A DNA stretch of 64,000 bases from Kaistella soli (GTDB taxonomy: Bacteria > Bacteroidota > Bacteroidia > Flavobacteriales > Weeksellaceae). Below, piece by piece: positions 54,220 through 61,984 of this stretch (position 1 is the stretch's first letter; each line of letters begins with the position of its first letter). The notes under the pieces were generated by a model that made no database searches, was not told the DNA's origin, and was given only the letters and a program-made list of their open reading frames with translations. Position numbers and translations under genes: made by a program. Where the stretch lies: NCBI RefSeq assembly GCF_019038595.1, contig NZ_JAHOPF010000003.1:434001-498000 (forward strand). The letters run 5' to 3'.

Positions 54220-54918
54220 TTATGAGTGGGTATAACCGGCAAATGCTTCTTCCAGACTGCCGTATTTCCCTTTAAATTCATCAATCTGCGAATCCTGTAT
54301 GATGTTTCCCTGATGGATCAGTATCACCCTTGAGCAGAGTGCTTCCACTTCCTGCATGATGTGGGTGGAAAGGATTACCGTTTTCTGCTGACCAATTTCC
54401 TTTATCACGTTACGGATTTCGATAATTTGGTTGGGATCCAGTCCGTTGGTAGGTTCATCGAGAATCAGCAAATCGGGAGAATGCAGAATCGCCTGCGCAA
54501 GACCAACTCGCTGTTTATAACCTTTGGAAAGCTGCGATATTTTTTTTGATTTTTCCGGAGTTATTCCCACCAGTTCAATTACTTCATCAATTCTTTCTTT
54601 GGAGATTTTATGAATTTCAGCTACAAAATTTAAATATTCCTTTACATACATTTCAGGATAAAGCGGATTGTTTTCGGGTAAAAACCCCATATTTTTCTTT
54701 GTTTCGATATCATGTTCGGTAATATCTTTTCCGTTGAATAAAATCTGTCCTTCATCAATCTTCAGTGCACCGACAATCGATTTCATCAGGGTTGATTTTC
54801 CGGCTCCGTTGGGTCCCAGAAGCCCGATAATTTCGCTGTTTCCGATCTCAATGTTGATTTGGTTTAAAGCGGTTTGGCTGCCGAATTTCTTATTTAAATT
54901 AATGATTTGAAGTGACAT
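54220..54918 (-). CDS. ABC transporter ATP-binding protein (GldA-like, short)
   Basis: A 232-residue ABC ATPase: Walker A GPNGAGKST, Q-loop near GFLPENNPL, signature LSKGYKQR, Walker B LLILDEPTNGLD and the H-loop ILSTHIMQEVE. Closest in style to GldA/CcmA-type exporters, but GldA is about 300 residues and this protein lacks the last about 65. No permease gene adjoins it. Calling it GldA would over-read the similarity. Confidence 0.85.
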   Translation of the reverse strand: MSLQIINLNKKFGSQTALNQINIEIGNSEIIGLLGPNGAGKSTLMKSIVGALKIDEGQILFNGKDITEHDIETKKNMGFLPENNPLYPEMYVKEYLNFVAEIHKISKERIDEVIELVGITPEKSKKISQLSKGYKQRVGLAQAILHSPDLLILDEPTNGLDPNQIIEIRNVIKEIGQQKTVILSTHIMQEVEALCSRVILIHQGNIIQDSQIDEFKGKYGSLEEAFAGYTHS

Positions 54919-55050
54919 GAATTTTATTTAATGGTATGCAAATTTAAGCAATGATAAGCAAATGAGGAATTTTAATTTATCTGGGTGAGTCTGATTATGA
55001 CAATGAAATTTAATTGAATAAAAAAGTAAATAACTGCATCGCCTAAAAAC

Positions 55051-55084
55051 AAAAAAGACTTTACAAATCTGTAAAGTCTTTTTT
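55051..55084 (-). terminator. Terminator of the tRNA cluster
   Basis: Perfect 15-bp stem (55051-55065, 55070-55084) with a 4-nt loop, directly after tRNA-Arg on the minus strand. Confidence 0.85.
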
Positions 55085-55091
55085 GAAGGAG

Positions 55092-55165
55092 TGAGCGCGA
55101 CAGGATTCGAACCTGTGACCGTCTGCTTAGAAGGCAGATGCTCTATCCAGCTGAGCTACGCACCC
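55092..55165 (-). tRNA. tRNA-Arg(TCT)
   Basis: Complete 74-nt cloverleaf: acceptor GGGTGCG/CGCGCTC with discriminator A, anticodon loop CTTCTAA giving TCT, T loop TTCGAAT. The CCA end is not encoded. Confidence 0.95.
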
Positions 55166-55207
55166 TAAAATGCGGTGAAATTCTCCAGGGAATTTCTTTT
55201 TAATAAG

Positions 55208-55282
55208 TCGGGGCGGCAGGATTCGAACCTGCGACCTCCTGGTCCCAAACCAGGCGCGATGACCGGACTACGCTACGCCCCG
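55208..55282 (-). tRNA. tRNA-Pro(TGG)
   Basis: Complete 75-nt cloverleaf: acceptor CGGGGCG/CGCCCCG, anticodon stem CCTGG/CCAGG around TTTGGGA, giving TGG. The CCA end is not encoded. Second of three co-directional tRNAs. Confidence 0.95.
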
Positions 55283-55303
55283 AATAAATTGTGCTGAAGG
55301 TTG

Positions 55304-55388
55304 CGGAGGGTGTGGGATTCGAACCCACGCGATCCTTTCGGGTCGACAGTTTAGCAAACTGCTCCATTAACCACTCTGGCAACCCTCC
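55304..55388 (-). tRNA. tRNA-Ser(GCT)
   Basis: Complete 85-nt class II tRNA with a long variable arm: acceptor GGAGGGT paired near the CCCTCC 3' end, anticodon loop TTGCTAA giving GCT, discriminator G. First gene of the tRNA transcript. Confidence 0.95.
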
Positions 55389-55432
55389 TTTGCAATGTTT
55401 TTGTATGAACTTCTATTCCGTAATTGCGAGTG

Positions 55433-55463
55433 CAAATATAGGATTGTTTTTGATATGTACCAA
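55433..55463 (-). promoter_or_regulatory. tRNA cluster promoter
   Basis: Minus strand TTG, 20 nt, TATATTTG (55440-55433), 44 nt before tRNA-Ser. A near-consensus strong promoter. Confidence 0.7.
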
Positions 55464-55486
55464 ACCTTTTTGCTTAAATTTTTTTG

Positions 55487-55494
55487 TATTTTTG
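55487..55494 (+). promoter_or_regulatory. Amidase gene -7 box
   Basis: TATTTTTG, exact consensus, 29 nt before the ATG. Confidence 0.45.
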
Positions 55495-55523
55495 AAAGAT
55501 TAATCCACTAAAAAAAATAAAAT

Positions 55524-56552
55524 ATGCGTAATTCATTATATTTCATCGGTTTAAGTTTGGTTGTTTTTTCCTGCGGCCCGCAAAAAAATATTCAAAAAAT
55601 TTCAACAAAGCCGAAACCGGTCACTTCAAATGTTATTTCACCGCCAAAATCACAGAATACCGCTCTTCCCAAACACGAAATAAAAAGGGAAGGAAATTAT
55701 GACTTTTACAGAGATAATATCGCTGATGCTTCCAAAAATGATAATACAGCGAGTTACGGTTCCATTGTTTCCGCGAATCCTCAAGGTTATAAAATCGTAA
55801 AAACTTATTTTCCGGCGCTGGCGCAAAATTTCCGTCAGAAATATATCATCCTTCATTATACGGCACTGGACGATAACAAATCAGTAACGGTTCTTACCCA
55901 GCAGGCCGTAAGTGCACATTATCTTGTTAATAATCTCGGCGACCGGGATATTTACCAGCTGGTTGACGAAAATAAAAGATCATATCATGCAGGCATCAGT
56001 GCGTGGAGAAGTGATAAGATGCTGAATGATACGTCAATAGGAATAGAAATTGTAAATGCAGGATATACTACTGATTCCAGCGGGTTGAGAACTTTCCCTG
56101 ATTTTGATGGTGATCAGGTAAAAAAAGTGGCAGCTTTGGTAAAAGATATTGCAGACCGTTATATGATTCCGCCGACCAATATTCTTGCTCATTCAGATAT
56201 TGCACCGACGAGAAAGCAGGATCCGGGACCGAAATTTCCGTGGAAAAAGCTTTATGATGACTATCAGATAGGGATGTGGTATGATGATGCGGTGAAACAG
56301 GGTTTCTACGACCAGATCCTTCCTGAAGATTTTGCACTGCAAATGGCTACTCCCCAGTTTATTTTTAAATACCAGACAGCACTTAAAACTTTAGGATATG
56401 GTTTGGAGCCTTCCGGAACCTATGACGACGCAACAAAGAAAACTATTGAGGCATTTCAGTATCATTTCAGACCGCAAAACTATAACGGTCAAATGGATGC
56501 GGAATCCTGGGCTATTCTTCAGGCATTAAACCAGAAATACCCAAATAAATAA
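55524..56552 (+). CDS. Lipoprotein N-acetylmuramoyl-L-alanine amidase (AmiD-like)
   Basis: A 342-residue lipoprotein (lipobox VFSC, Cys17) with an Amidase_2/AmpD-type zinc domain: H111 (LHYTAL), AHSDIAPTRKQDPGP for the second His and Asp ligands, and WRSDKMLNDTSIGIEI. A C-terminal peptidoglycan-binding domain follows (about 275-335, SGTYDDATKKTIEAF). It cleaves the MurNAc-Ala bond of peptidoglycan fragments in the periplasm; E. coli AmiD has the same domain order. It starts just upstream of aspA but ends in a terminator. Confidence 0.9.
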   Translation: MRNSLYFIGLSLVVFSCGPQKNIQKISTKPKPVTSNVISPPKSQNTALPKHEIKREGNYDFYRDNIADASKNDNTASYGSIVSANPQGYKIVKTYFPALAQNFRQKYIILHYTALDDNKSVTVLTQQAVSAHYLVNNLGDRDIYQLVDENKRSYHAGISAWRSDKMLNDTSIGIEIVNAGYTTDSSGLRTFPDFDGDQVKKVAALVKDIADRYMIPPTNILAHSDIAPTRKQDPGPKFPWKKLYDDYQIGMWYDDAVKQGFYDQILPEDFALQMATPQFIFKYQTALKTLGYGLEPSGTYDDATKKTIEAFQYHFRPQNYNGQMDAESWAILQALNQKYPNK

Positions 56553-56579
56553 ATACGGAAAAAGAACTAATTAAATAGC

Positions 56580-56608
56580 ACGGACGATATTTAATCGTCC
56601 GTTTTTTT
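56580..56608 (+). terminator. Terminator after the amidase
   Basis: Eight-bp stem ACGGACGA/TCGTCCGT (56580-56587, 56595-56602) and seven T. Confidence 0.85.
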
Positions 56609-56677
56609 ATAGGGAGAAATCCCAAATCTATTTTTAAAACTCAACAAATTAACTTAACTTTTCATCAAATTATTTTT

Positions 56678-58078
56678 ATGGAAAATTTCAGAAATGAAAG
56701 CGATCTGTTAGGTACTTTACAGGTGCCGGCAAATGCCTACTATGGTGTTCAAACTCAGCGTGCTATTGAAAATTTTAAAATTTCGGGGCAGTATCTTTCC
56801 TCGTATCCCCATTTTATCAGAGCATTGGCGATGGTGAAAAAGGCAGCTGCAAAAACGAATTATGAGCTGGGGCTTCTTGAAGAAAGTTTATATCATACCA
56901 TCGCAGAAACCTGCGAAGAGCTCATGGCGGGGAATTTACATGACCAGTTTCCGATTGACATGATTCAAGGCGGTGCAGGAACTTCTGTGAATATGAACGC
57001 CAATGAAGTTATCGCCAACCGTGTACTGGAAAAACTGGGGAAAGAAAAAGGCGATTATCAGTACTGTTCACCAAATGATCATATCAATTTATCTCAGTCG
57101 ACCAACGATGCTTATCCAACCGCAATAAAAATGGCTTTAATTCAGATGAATGCGGAACTTGTTGAAAAGCTGAAAAATACAATTGCCGCATTCCGTGCAA
57201 AAGGCGTGGAGTTTAACAGTGTGCTCAAAATGGGCCGTACACAGCTTCAGGACGCCGTTCCGATGACTTTGGGTCAGGAGTTTGAAGCGTTTGCTGCCAC
57301 TCTCGAAGAAGATATTTCCAAACTTAACGGAAACGCCAATCTTTTTGTAGAAATAAATATGGGCGCCACCGCTATTGGAACGGGGATTAACGCACCGGTA
57401 GGATATGCAAATCTCTGTGCAAAGAATCTCGCTCAGATCTCCGGTTATCATATTGTTTCCTCTCCGAATCTTGTGGAAGCAACTCCAGATACAGGATCTT
57501 ACGTTATTTATTCTTCGGCGATGAAAAGACTTGCAGTGAAACTTTCGAAAATATGTAACGATTTGAGACTGCTTTCTTCAGGTCCGCGTGCCGGCTTTTT
57601 TGAAATCAATCTTCCGCCGATGCAGCCCGGATCTTCTATTATGCCGGGGAAAGTAAATCCGGTAATTCCGGAAGTAGTAAATCAGGTTTGCTATAAAGTG
57701 ATCGGAAATGATCTGACGGTGACCTTTGCCGCAGAAGCAGGACAGCTGCAGCTTAACGTGATGGAGCCTGTGCTTTCGCACTCGATTATGGAAAGCATTA
57801 ATTTCCTTGGGAATGCTTTGGACACTTTAAGAGAAAAATGCATCACCGGAATTACTGCCAATAAAGAAGTTTGTCTGAATATGGTGAAACACAGCATCGG
57901 AATTGTTACCGCGCTGAATCCTTATATCGGCTACAAAAACTCAACGGAAATTGCGAAAGAAGCTCTGGAAACAGGAAAGAGCGTTTACAATCTTGTTCTG
58001 GAAAAAGGCATTCTTTCTCAGGAAAAACTGGATGAAATTCTGGATCCTGCCAATATGCTGAAGCCGCATCATTTATAA
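56678..58078 (+). CDS. aspA: Aspartate ammonia-lyase
   Basis: Interconverts aspartate and fumarate plus ammonia. 466 residues: N-terminal TQRAIENFKISG, SQSTNDAYPTA, MGRTQLQDAVPMTLGQEF and the fumarase/aspartase signature GSSIMPGKVNP with the flexible loop. Class II fumarase is the close alternative; the overall length and the start (DLLGTLQVPANAYYGVQT) favour aspartase. Followed 35 nt later by the M16 peptidase gene. Confidence 0.93.
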   Translation: MENFRNESDLLGTLQVPANAYYGVQTQRAIENFKISGQYLSSYPHFIRALAMVKKAAAKTNYELGLLEESLYHTIAETCEELMAGNLHDQFPIDMIQGGAGTSVNMNANEVIANRVLEKLGKEKGDYQYCSPNDHINLSQSTNDAYPTAIKMALIQMNAELVEKLKNTIAAFRAKGVEFNSVLKMGRTQLQDAVPMTLGQEFEAFAATLEEDISKLNGNANLFVEINMGATAIGTGINAPVGYANLCAKNLAQISGYHIVSSPNLVEATPDTGSYVIYSSAMKRLAVKLSKICNDLRLLSSGPRAGFFEINLPPMQPGSSIMPGKVNPVIPEVVNQVCYKVIGNDLTVTFAAEAGQLQLNVMEPVLSHSIMESINFLGNALDTLREKCITGITANKEVCLNMVKHSIGIVTALNPYIGYKNSTEIAKEALETGKSVYNLVLEKGILSQEKLDEILDPANMLKPHHL

Positions 58079-58113
58079 AAAAAGTAATAACAAAAAACAA
58101 TCAATCAGAATCA

Positions 58114-61029
58114 ATGAAGAAAATCCTCACTTCTTTAACCATTATAGGAGCGCTAACAATGATGAATGCACAGAAATTTGAAACGAAAAAAAATACCGAC
58201 AAGGCAGGCTACACGTATGAAACGGTAGTGAATGACAAAAACGGCGTTAGAATTTATACTTTAAAAAACGGCTTAAAAGTTTATCTGGCGCAGAACTTTG
58301 ATGCACCAAAAATCCAGACTTATATTCCGGTGAGAACAGGAAGCAATAATGATCCTTCGGACAACACTGGTTTGGCCCATTACCTCGAACATATGATGTT
58401 CAAAGGAACTTCCAGACTGGCCTCTGCAGACTGGGCTAAGGAAAAACCTCTTTTAGATCAGATCTCCAACCTTTACGAGCAGCATAAAGCTGAACAGAAT
58501 CCTGAAAAAAAGAAAGAGCTTTATAAAAAAATTGACGAAGTTTCCCAGGAAGCCAGCAAATATGCGATCGCGAATGAGTACGACAAAGCGATTTCTTCCC
58601 TTGGCGCAACCGGAACAAATGCCCACACCTGGCTTGACGAAACGGTTTACAAAAATAATATCCCGAACAATGAGCTTGAAAAATGGCTGAAAGTTGAAAA
58701 AGAAAGGTTTTCAGAATTAGTCCTGAGATTATTTCACACGGAACTGGAGGCGGTTTACGAAGAATATAACCGTGCCCAGGATAACGATTCCCGTTTGGTG
58801 AATTATGAGCTGATGGATGCGCTTTTCCCGAAACATCCGAACGGTCAGCAAACGACGATCGGAAAGCCTGATCATCTCAAAAACCCTTCTATGGTCGCTA
58901 TTCATAAATATTTCGATACCTATTATGTTCCGAATAATTATGCAATGGTCTTGGTGGGAGATTTAGATTTTGATAAAACAATTAAGCTTGTTGATCAGTA
59001 TTTCGGAGAATTCCAGTACAAAGAATTACCGATGAAGAAAATGGTTTCGGAAGAACCGATGACCAAAATCGTTGAAAGAACCGTAAAAAGCCCTTCCACA
59101 GAGCGTTTACAATTGGCGTGGAGAACAGATTCTTACGGAACTAAAGATGCAAGACTTGCTGAAATTGTTGCCAATCTTCTGACCAATTCCGGAGAAACCG
59201 GACTGATTGATCTTAATATCAACCAGAAACAGAAAGCTCTGAGAGCAATGGCTTACGATTCACCGTTCAAAACTTACGGTAATTTTTCAATGGTGATTGT
59301 CCCAAAAAACGGACAAAGTTTGGATGACGCTAAAAAACTGTTGCTGGATCAGATCGAACTCGTGAAAAAAGGCGAATTTCAGGACTGGCTGATTCCGGCG
59401 ATCATCAATGATATGAAGATTCAGCAGATGAAAAGTCTGGAAACGGCAGACGGACTTGCGACAGCACTTTACGGAAGCTATATCAATAATCAGAACTGGG
59501 AGAATGAGCTGAACCAGGTCAATGAGTATGAAAAGATTACGAAAGAAGATGTGGTAAAATTTGCCAACGAATTTTTCAAAGACAATTATGTAGCCGTTAA
59601 AAAAGAGAAGGGCGTAAATGACAAACTCGTGCGTGTTGAAAATCCGGGAATTACTCCGATAAAACTTAACAAAGATGCGCAGTCACCGTTTCTGAAGGAG
59701 ATTATAACTCAGAAATCTTCCGAAATCAAACCTGAATTTATTGATTATTCCAAAGCAATAAAAACCGATAAGATTGAAGGTAAAAAGGTGAGTTTTGTGA
59801 AAAACAAATACAATGATATTGCGCAGACTTATTTTATTTTCCCTTTCGGAAGCGATAACGACAGGGAATTGGGATTAGCTACTCAGGTTCTTCAGTATTT
59901 AGGAACCGATAAACTTTCTGCGGAAGCTTTAAAGAAAGAATTCTTCAAACTGGGGATTTCCAACGATTTCCGCACAGCGCCGGATCAGTTAATCATTTCC
60001 CTGAGCGGTCTTGAAGAAAATATGCCGAAGGGAATTGAACTGATGAAAAACTGGCTGCAGCATGCAAAACCTGATCAGAAAGTTTACGAAGAAAACGTAA
60101 AAACCATTCTGGAAAGCCGTGAAGTTGCCAAAAAAGACAAGGCGAGAATTATGGCAGCACTTTCCAACTACGCGAAATTCGGGAAGGTTTCGAGATTTTC
60201 CGATGTAGTTTCGGAGCACAGATTGAAAGCGGTTAAATCTGAGGAAATGACCAATAAAATCAAAGACCTGCTTAATATGCCTTACGAAATCTTCTTTTAC
60301 GGAAATGATTTCAATAACTTTAAAAAGTACGCGAAATCTTTTGTAGAAAAGGAAACTCTGAAAGCTCCTGCGAAAAAAATCTATCCTGAGCCGGCAACGG
60401 AAGGGAAGGTTTATTTCACAAACTATGATATGGTGCAGACAGAAATGAGCAAGGTTGGAAAAGGGCAAAACGTGAACCTGAAGAATTTCGGCAAAATAAA
60501 TGTATTTAATGAATATTTCGGGCGCGGACTTTCATCTATCGTTTTCCAGGAAATTCGTGAAAGCAAGAGTTTGGCGTATTCTGCGTATGTTTCTTACGCG
60601 ACCAACACCGAGCTGAATCATCCGGATTATGTGACGACTTATATCGGAACGCAGGCCAACAAACTTCCCCAGGCTGTCAATGCAATGGACGAACTGATGG
60701 CTAATCTGCCACAGGTTCCGGCACAGTTTGAAAACGCGAAAAATGCCGCTTTGAAACAGATTGCTTCAGGAAGAATTAACAGAACGAATATCTTCTTTAA
60801 TCAGTTAAATCTTAAAAAATTAGGAATTGATTATGATTTGAGAAAGGATATTTACGCTGAAATTGGAAAATTAACTTTGGCAGACGTAACCAATTTTTAT
60901 AATGTTGAAGTGAAACCAATGAAGTACAACACCGCTATTATCGGGAAAAAAGAAAATCTTGATATGGCAGCGATCAATAAAATGGGAACTTTCCAGGAAG
61001 TGAGTCTTGAAGAGATCTTTGGATATTAA
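58114..61029 (+). CDS. M16 family zinc metallopeptidase
   Basis: A 971-residue secreted (signal peptide to about MNAQ, residue 20) pitrilysin/insulinase-type peptidase. The inverted zinc motif HxxEH is H89-E92-H93 (LAHYLEHMMFKG) and the third Glu is in TELEAVYEEYN. Two M16 halves follow, the second without the zinc motif, as in most family members. Likely periplasmic breakdown of peptides. Ends GTFQEVSLEEIFGY. Confidence 0.92.
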   Translation: MKKILTSLTIIGALTMMNAQKFETKKNTDKAGYTYETVVNDKNGVRIYTLKNGLKVYLAQNFDAPKIQTYIPVRTGSNNDPSDNTGLAHYLEHMMFKGTSRLASADWAKEKPLLDQISNLYEQHKAEQNPEKKKELYKKIDEVSQEASKYAIANEYDKAISSLGATGTNAHTWLDETVYKNNIPNNELEKWLKVEKERFSELVLRLFHTELEAVYEEYNRAQDNDSRLVNYELMDALFPKHPNGQQTTIGKPDHLKNPSMVAIHKYFDTYYVPNNYAMVLVGDLDFDKTIKLVDQYFGEFQYKELPMKKMVSEEPMTKIVERTVKSPSTERLQLAWRTDSYGTKDARLAEIVANLLTNSGETGLIDLNINQKQKALRAMAYDSPFKTYGNFSMVIVPKNGQSLDDAKKLLLDQIELVKKGEFQDWLIPAIINDMKIQQMKSLETADGLATALYGSYINNQNWENELNQVNEYEKITKEDVVKFANEFFKDNYVAVKKEKGVNDKLVRVENPGITPIKLNKDAQSPFLKEIITQKSSEIKPEFIDYSKAIKTDKIEGKKVSFVKNKYNDIAQTYFIFPFGSDNDRELGLATQVLQYLGTDKLSAEALKKEFFKLGISNDFRTAPDQLIISLSGLEENMPKGIELMKNWLQHAKPDQKVYEENVKTILESREVAKKDKARIMAALSNYAKFGKVSRFSDVVSEHRLKAVKSEEMTNKIKDLLNMPYEIFFYGNDFNNFKKYAKSFVEKETLKAPAKKIYPEPATEGKVYFTNYDMVQTEMSKVGKGQNVNLKNFGKINVFNEYFGRGLSSIVFQEIRESKSLAYSAYVSYATNTELNHPDYVTTYIGTQANKLPQAVNAMDELMANLPQVPAQFENAKNAALKQIASGRINRTNIFFNQLNLKKLGIDYDLRKDIYAEIGKLTLADVTNFYNVEVKPMKYNTAIIGKKENLDMAAINKMGTFQEVSLEEIFGY

Positions 61030-61050
61030 TCCGTTTTAAATTATTAAATA

Positions 61051-61080
61051 AAAGGTGAAATTTCGGTTTCACCTTTTTTT
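61051..61080 (+). terminator. Terminator after the M16 peptidase
   Basis: Ten-bp stem AAAGGTGAAA/TTTCACCTTT (61051-61060, 61067-61076), then T-run. Confidence 0.85.
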
Positions 61081-61150
61081 GTGTCAATGTGAAATTTAGC
61101 TGATATCTGTTAATAGAGAAAAGGTGAATTAACGCTTACAATGCGTGCTG

Positions 61151-61257
61151 TAATTTCGGAAATTTGTACTGCAAAAACTAAAACAACCAATTTTCCCCAA
61201 AGAAAATATCATTAACCATGAAAACGCAAACTCCGGAAACAGTTCCGGAGTTTTTTA
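61151..61257 (+). ncRNA. Candidate small transcript in the M16-mepB gap
   Basis: In a 338-bp gap without a convincing gene: a promoter-like TAATTTCG (61151-61158), a weak hairpin ATTTTC/GAAAAT (61190-61207), and a strong terminator stem AACTCCGGAA/TTCCGGAGTT (61229-61238, 61243-61252) with six T. Together they outline a transcript of about 95 nt. A 31-codon frame (ATG 61218) runs through the terminator and is probably not real. An alternative is a read-through terminator for the upstream gene. Confidence 0.3.
61229..61257 (+). terminator. Second terminator before the mepB-like gene
   Basis: Perfect 10-bp stem with a 4-nt loop, followed by T-run. Confidence 0.8.
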
Positions 61258-61367
61258 CTTATAAATTTCACCATAAAAATATCACAACTGTATTTAATTT
61301 TATTTCTTAAAATTTCCCCTAACTGGCCATTTGATTATATTTACAGAAACAAGTAACCATAAATTAT

Positions 61368-61883
61368 ATGCGGATGAATACGGAGTTATTGCGGATGAAG
61401 AAATTCCTTTCTGAAGAAGTCAACGTGGAAATTTCAAAGGTAACTGAAGATTCTGAAGCCCGCGATTATTACGGCTGTGATTTTGAAGCGGAAAGATTAA
61501 ATTTCAAGTTCAGAAAGGCTAAAATAACCCCTAAAAAGAATGGAATGTTTGTTACCTATTGGAAACGGAATTCCCAGAACATCACTGAGCCTTTTCATGA
61601 AAAAGATGAATTTGATTTTTTTCTGATTGCTGCTGAAGAAAATGAAAAATACGGTTTCTTTTTATTCCCGAAAGAAGTTCTTGTCTCTCAGAATATTCTG
61701 ACAACCGAAGTAAAAGAAGGCAAGAGAGGCTTCAGGGTTTATCCGGGTTGGACAAAAACAGGAAATAAACAGGCAGAAAAAACTCAGATTTGGCAGCAGA
61801 AATTCTTCTGCGACTTTACAGCTCTTAATTTGAAAAGTATGGAAAAACTTAAATCCATACGCAATTTAAAGTTTGATTATTAA
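61368..61883 (+). CDS. MepB-family protein
   Basis: A 171-residue cytoplasmic protein resembling MepB (third gene of the S. aureus mepRAB efflux operon, role unknown): YYGCDFEAERLNFKFRKAKITPKK near residue 35, FVTYWKRN, and GKRGFRVYPGWTKTGNKQAEKTQIWQQKFF near 120-150. Here it is solitary, without MepA or MepR nearby. The TATATTTA box upstream is off-consensus. Confidence 0.75.
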   Translation: MRMNTELLRMKKFLSEEVNVEISKVTEDSEARDYYGCDFEAERLNFKFRKAKITPKKNGMFVTYWKRNSQNITEPFHEKDEFDFFLIAAEENEKYGFFLFPKEVLVSQNILTTEVKEGKRGFRVYPGWTKTGNKQAEKTQIWQQKFFCDFTALNLKSMEKLKSIRNLKFDY

Positions 61884-61940
61884 TTTATTGAGCTTTGTGA
61901 TGCAATTGTCTTATAATAATTTTCACTAAATCTCTAAAAA

Positions 61941-61965
61941 AAGAACGCGCCAAAGGCGCGTTCTT
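61941..61965. terminator. Bidirectional terminator
   Basis: Perfect 11-bp stem AAGAACGCGCC/GGCGCGTTCTT (61941-61951, 61955-61965) between the convergent mepB-like and S46 peptidase genes. Confidence 0.85.
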
Positions 61966-61984
61966 ACTTGTTTTTTATTCAATA

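Noticed and set aside
55200-55382. Short open frame across the tRNA genes
   Set aside because: It lies entirely within the tRNA-Pro and tRNA-Ser region.
61218-61313. 31-codon frame in the M16-mepB gap
   Set aside because: Runs through a perfect terminator stem, has no ribosome-binding signal and no recognisable product.
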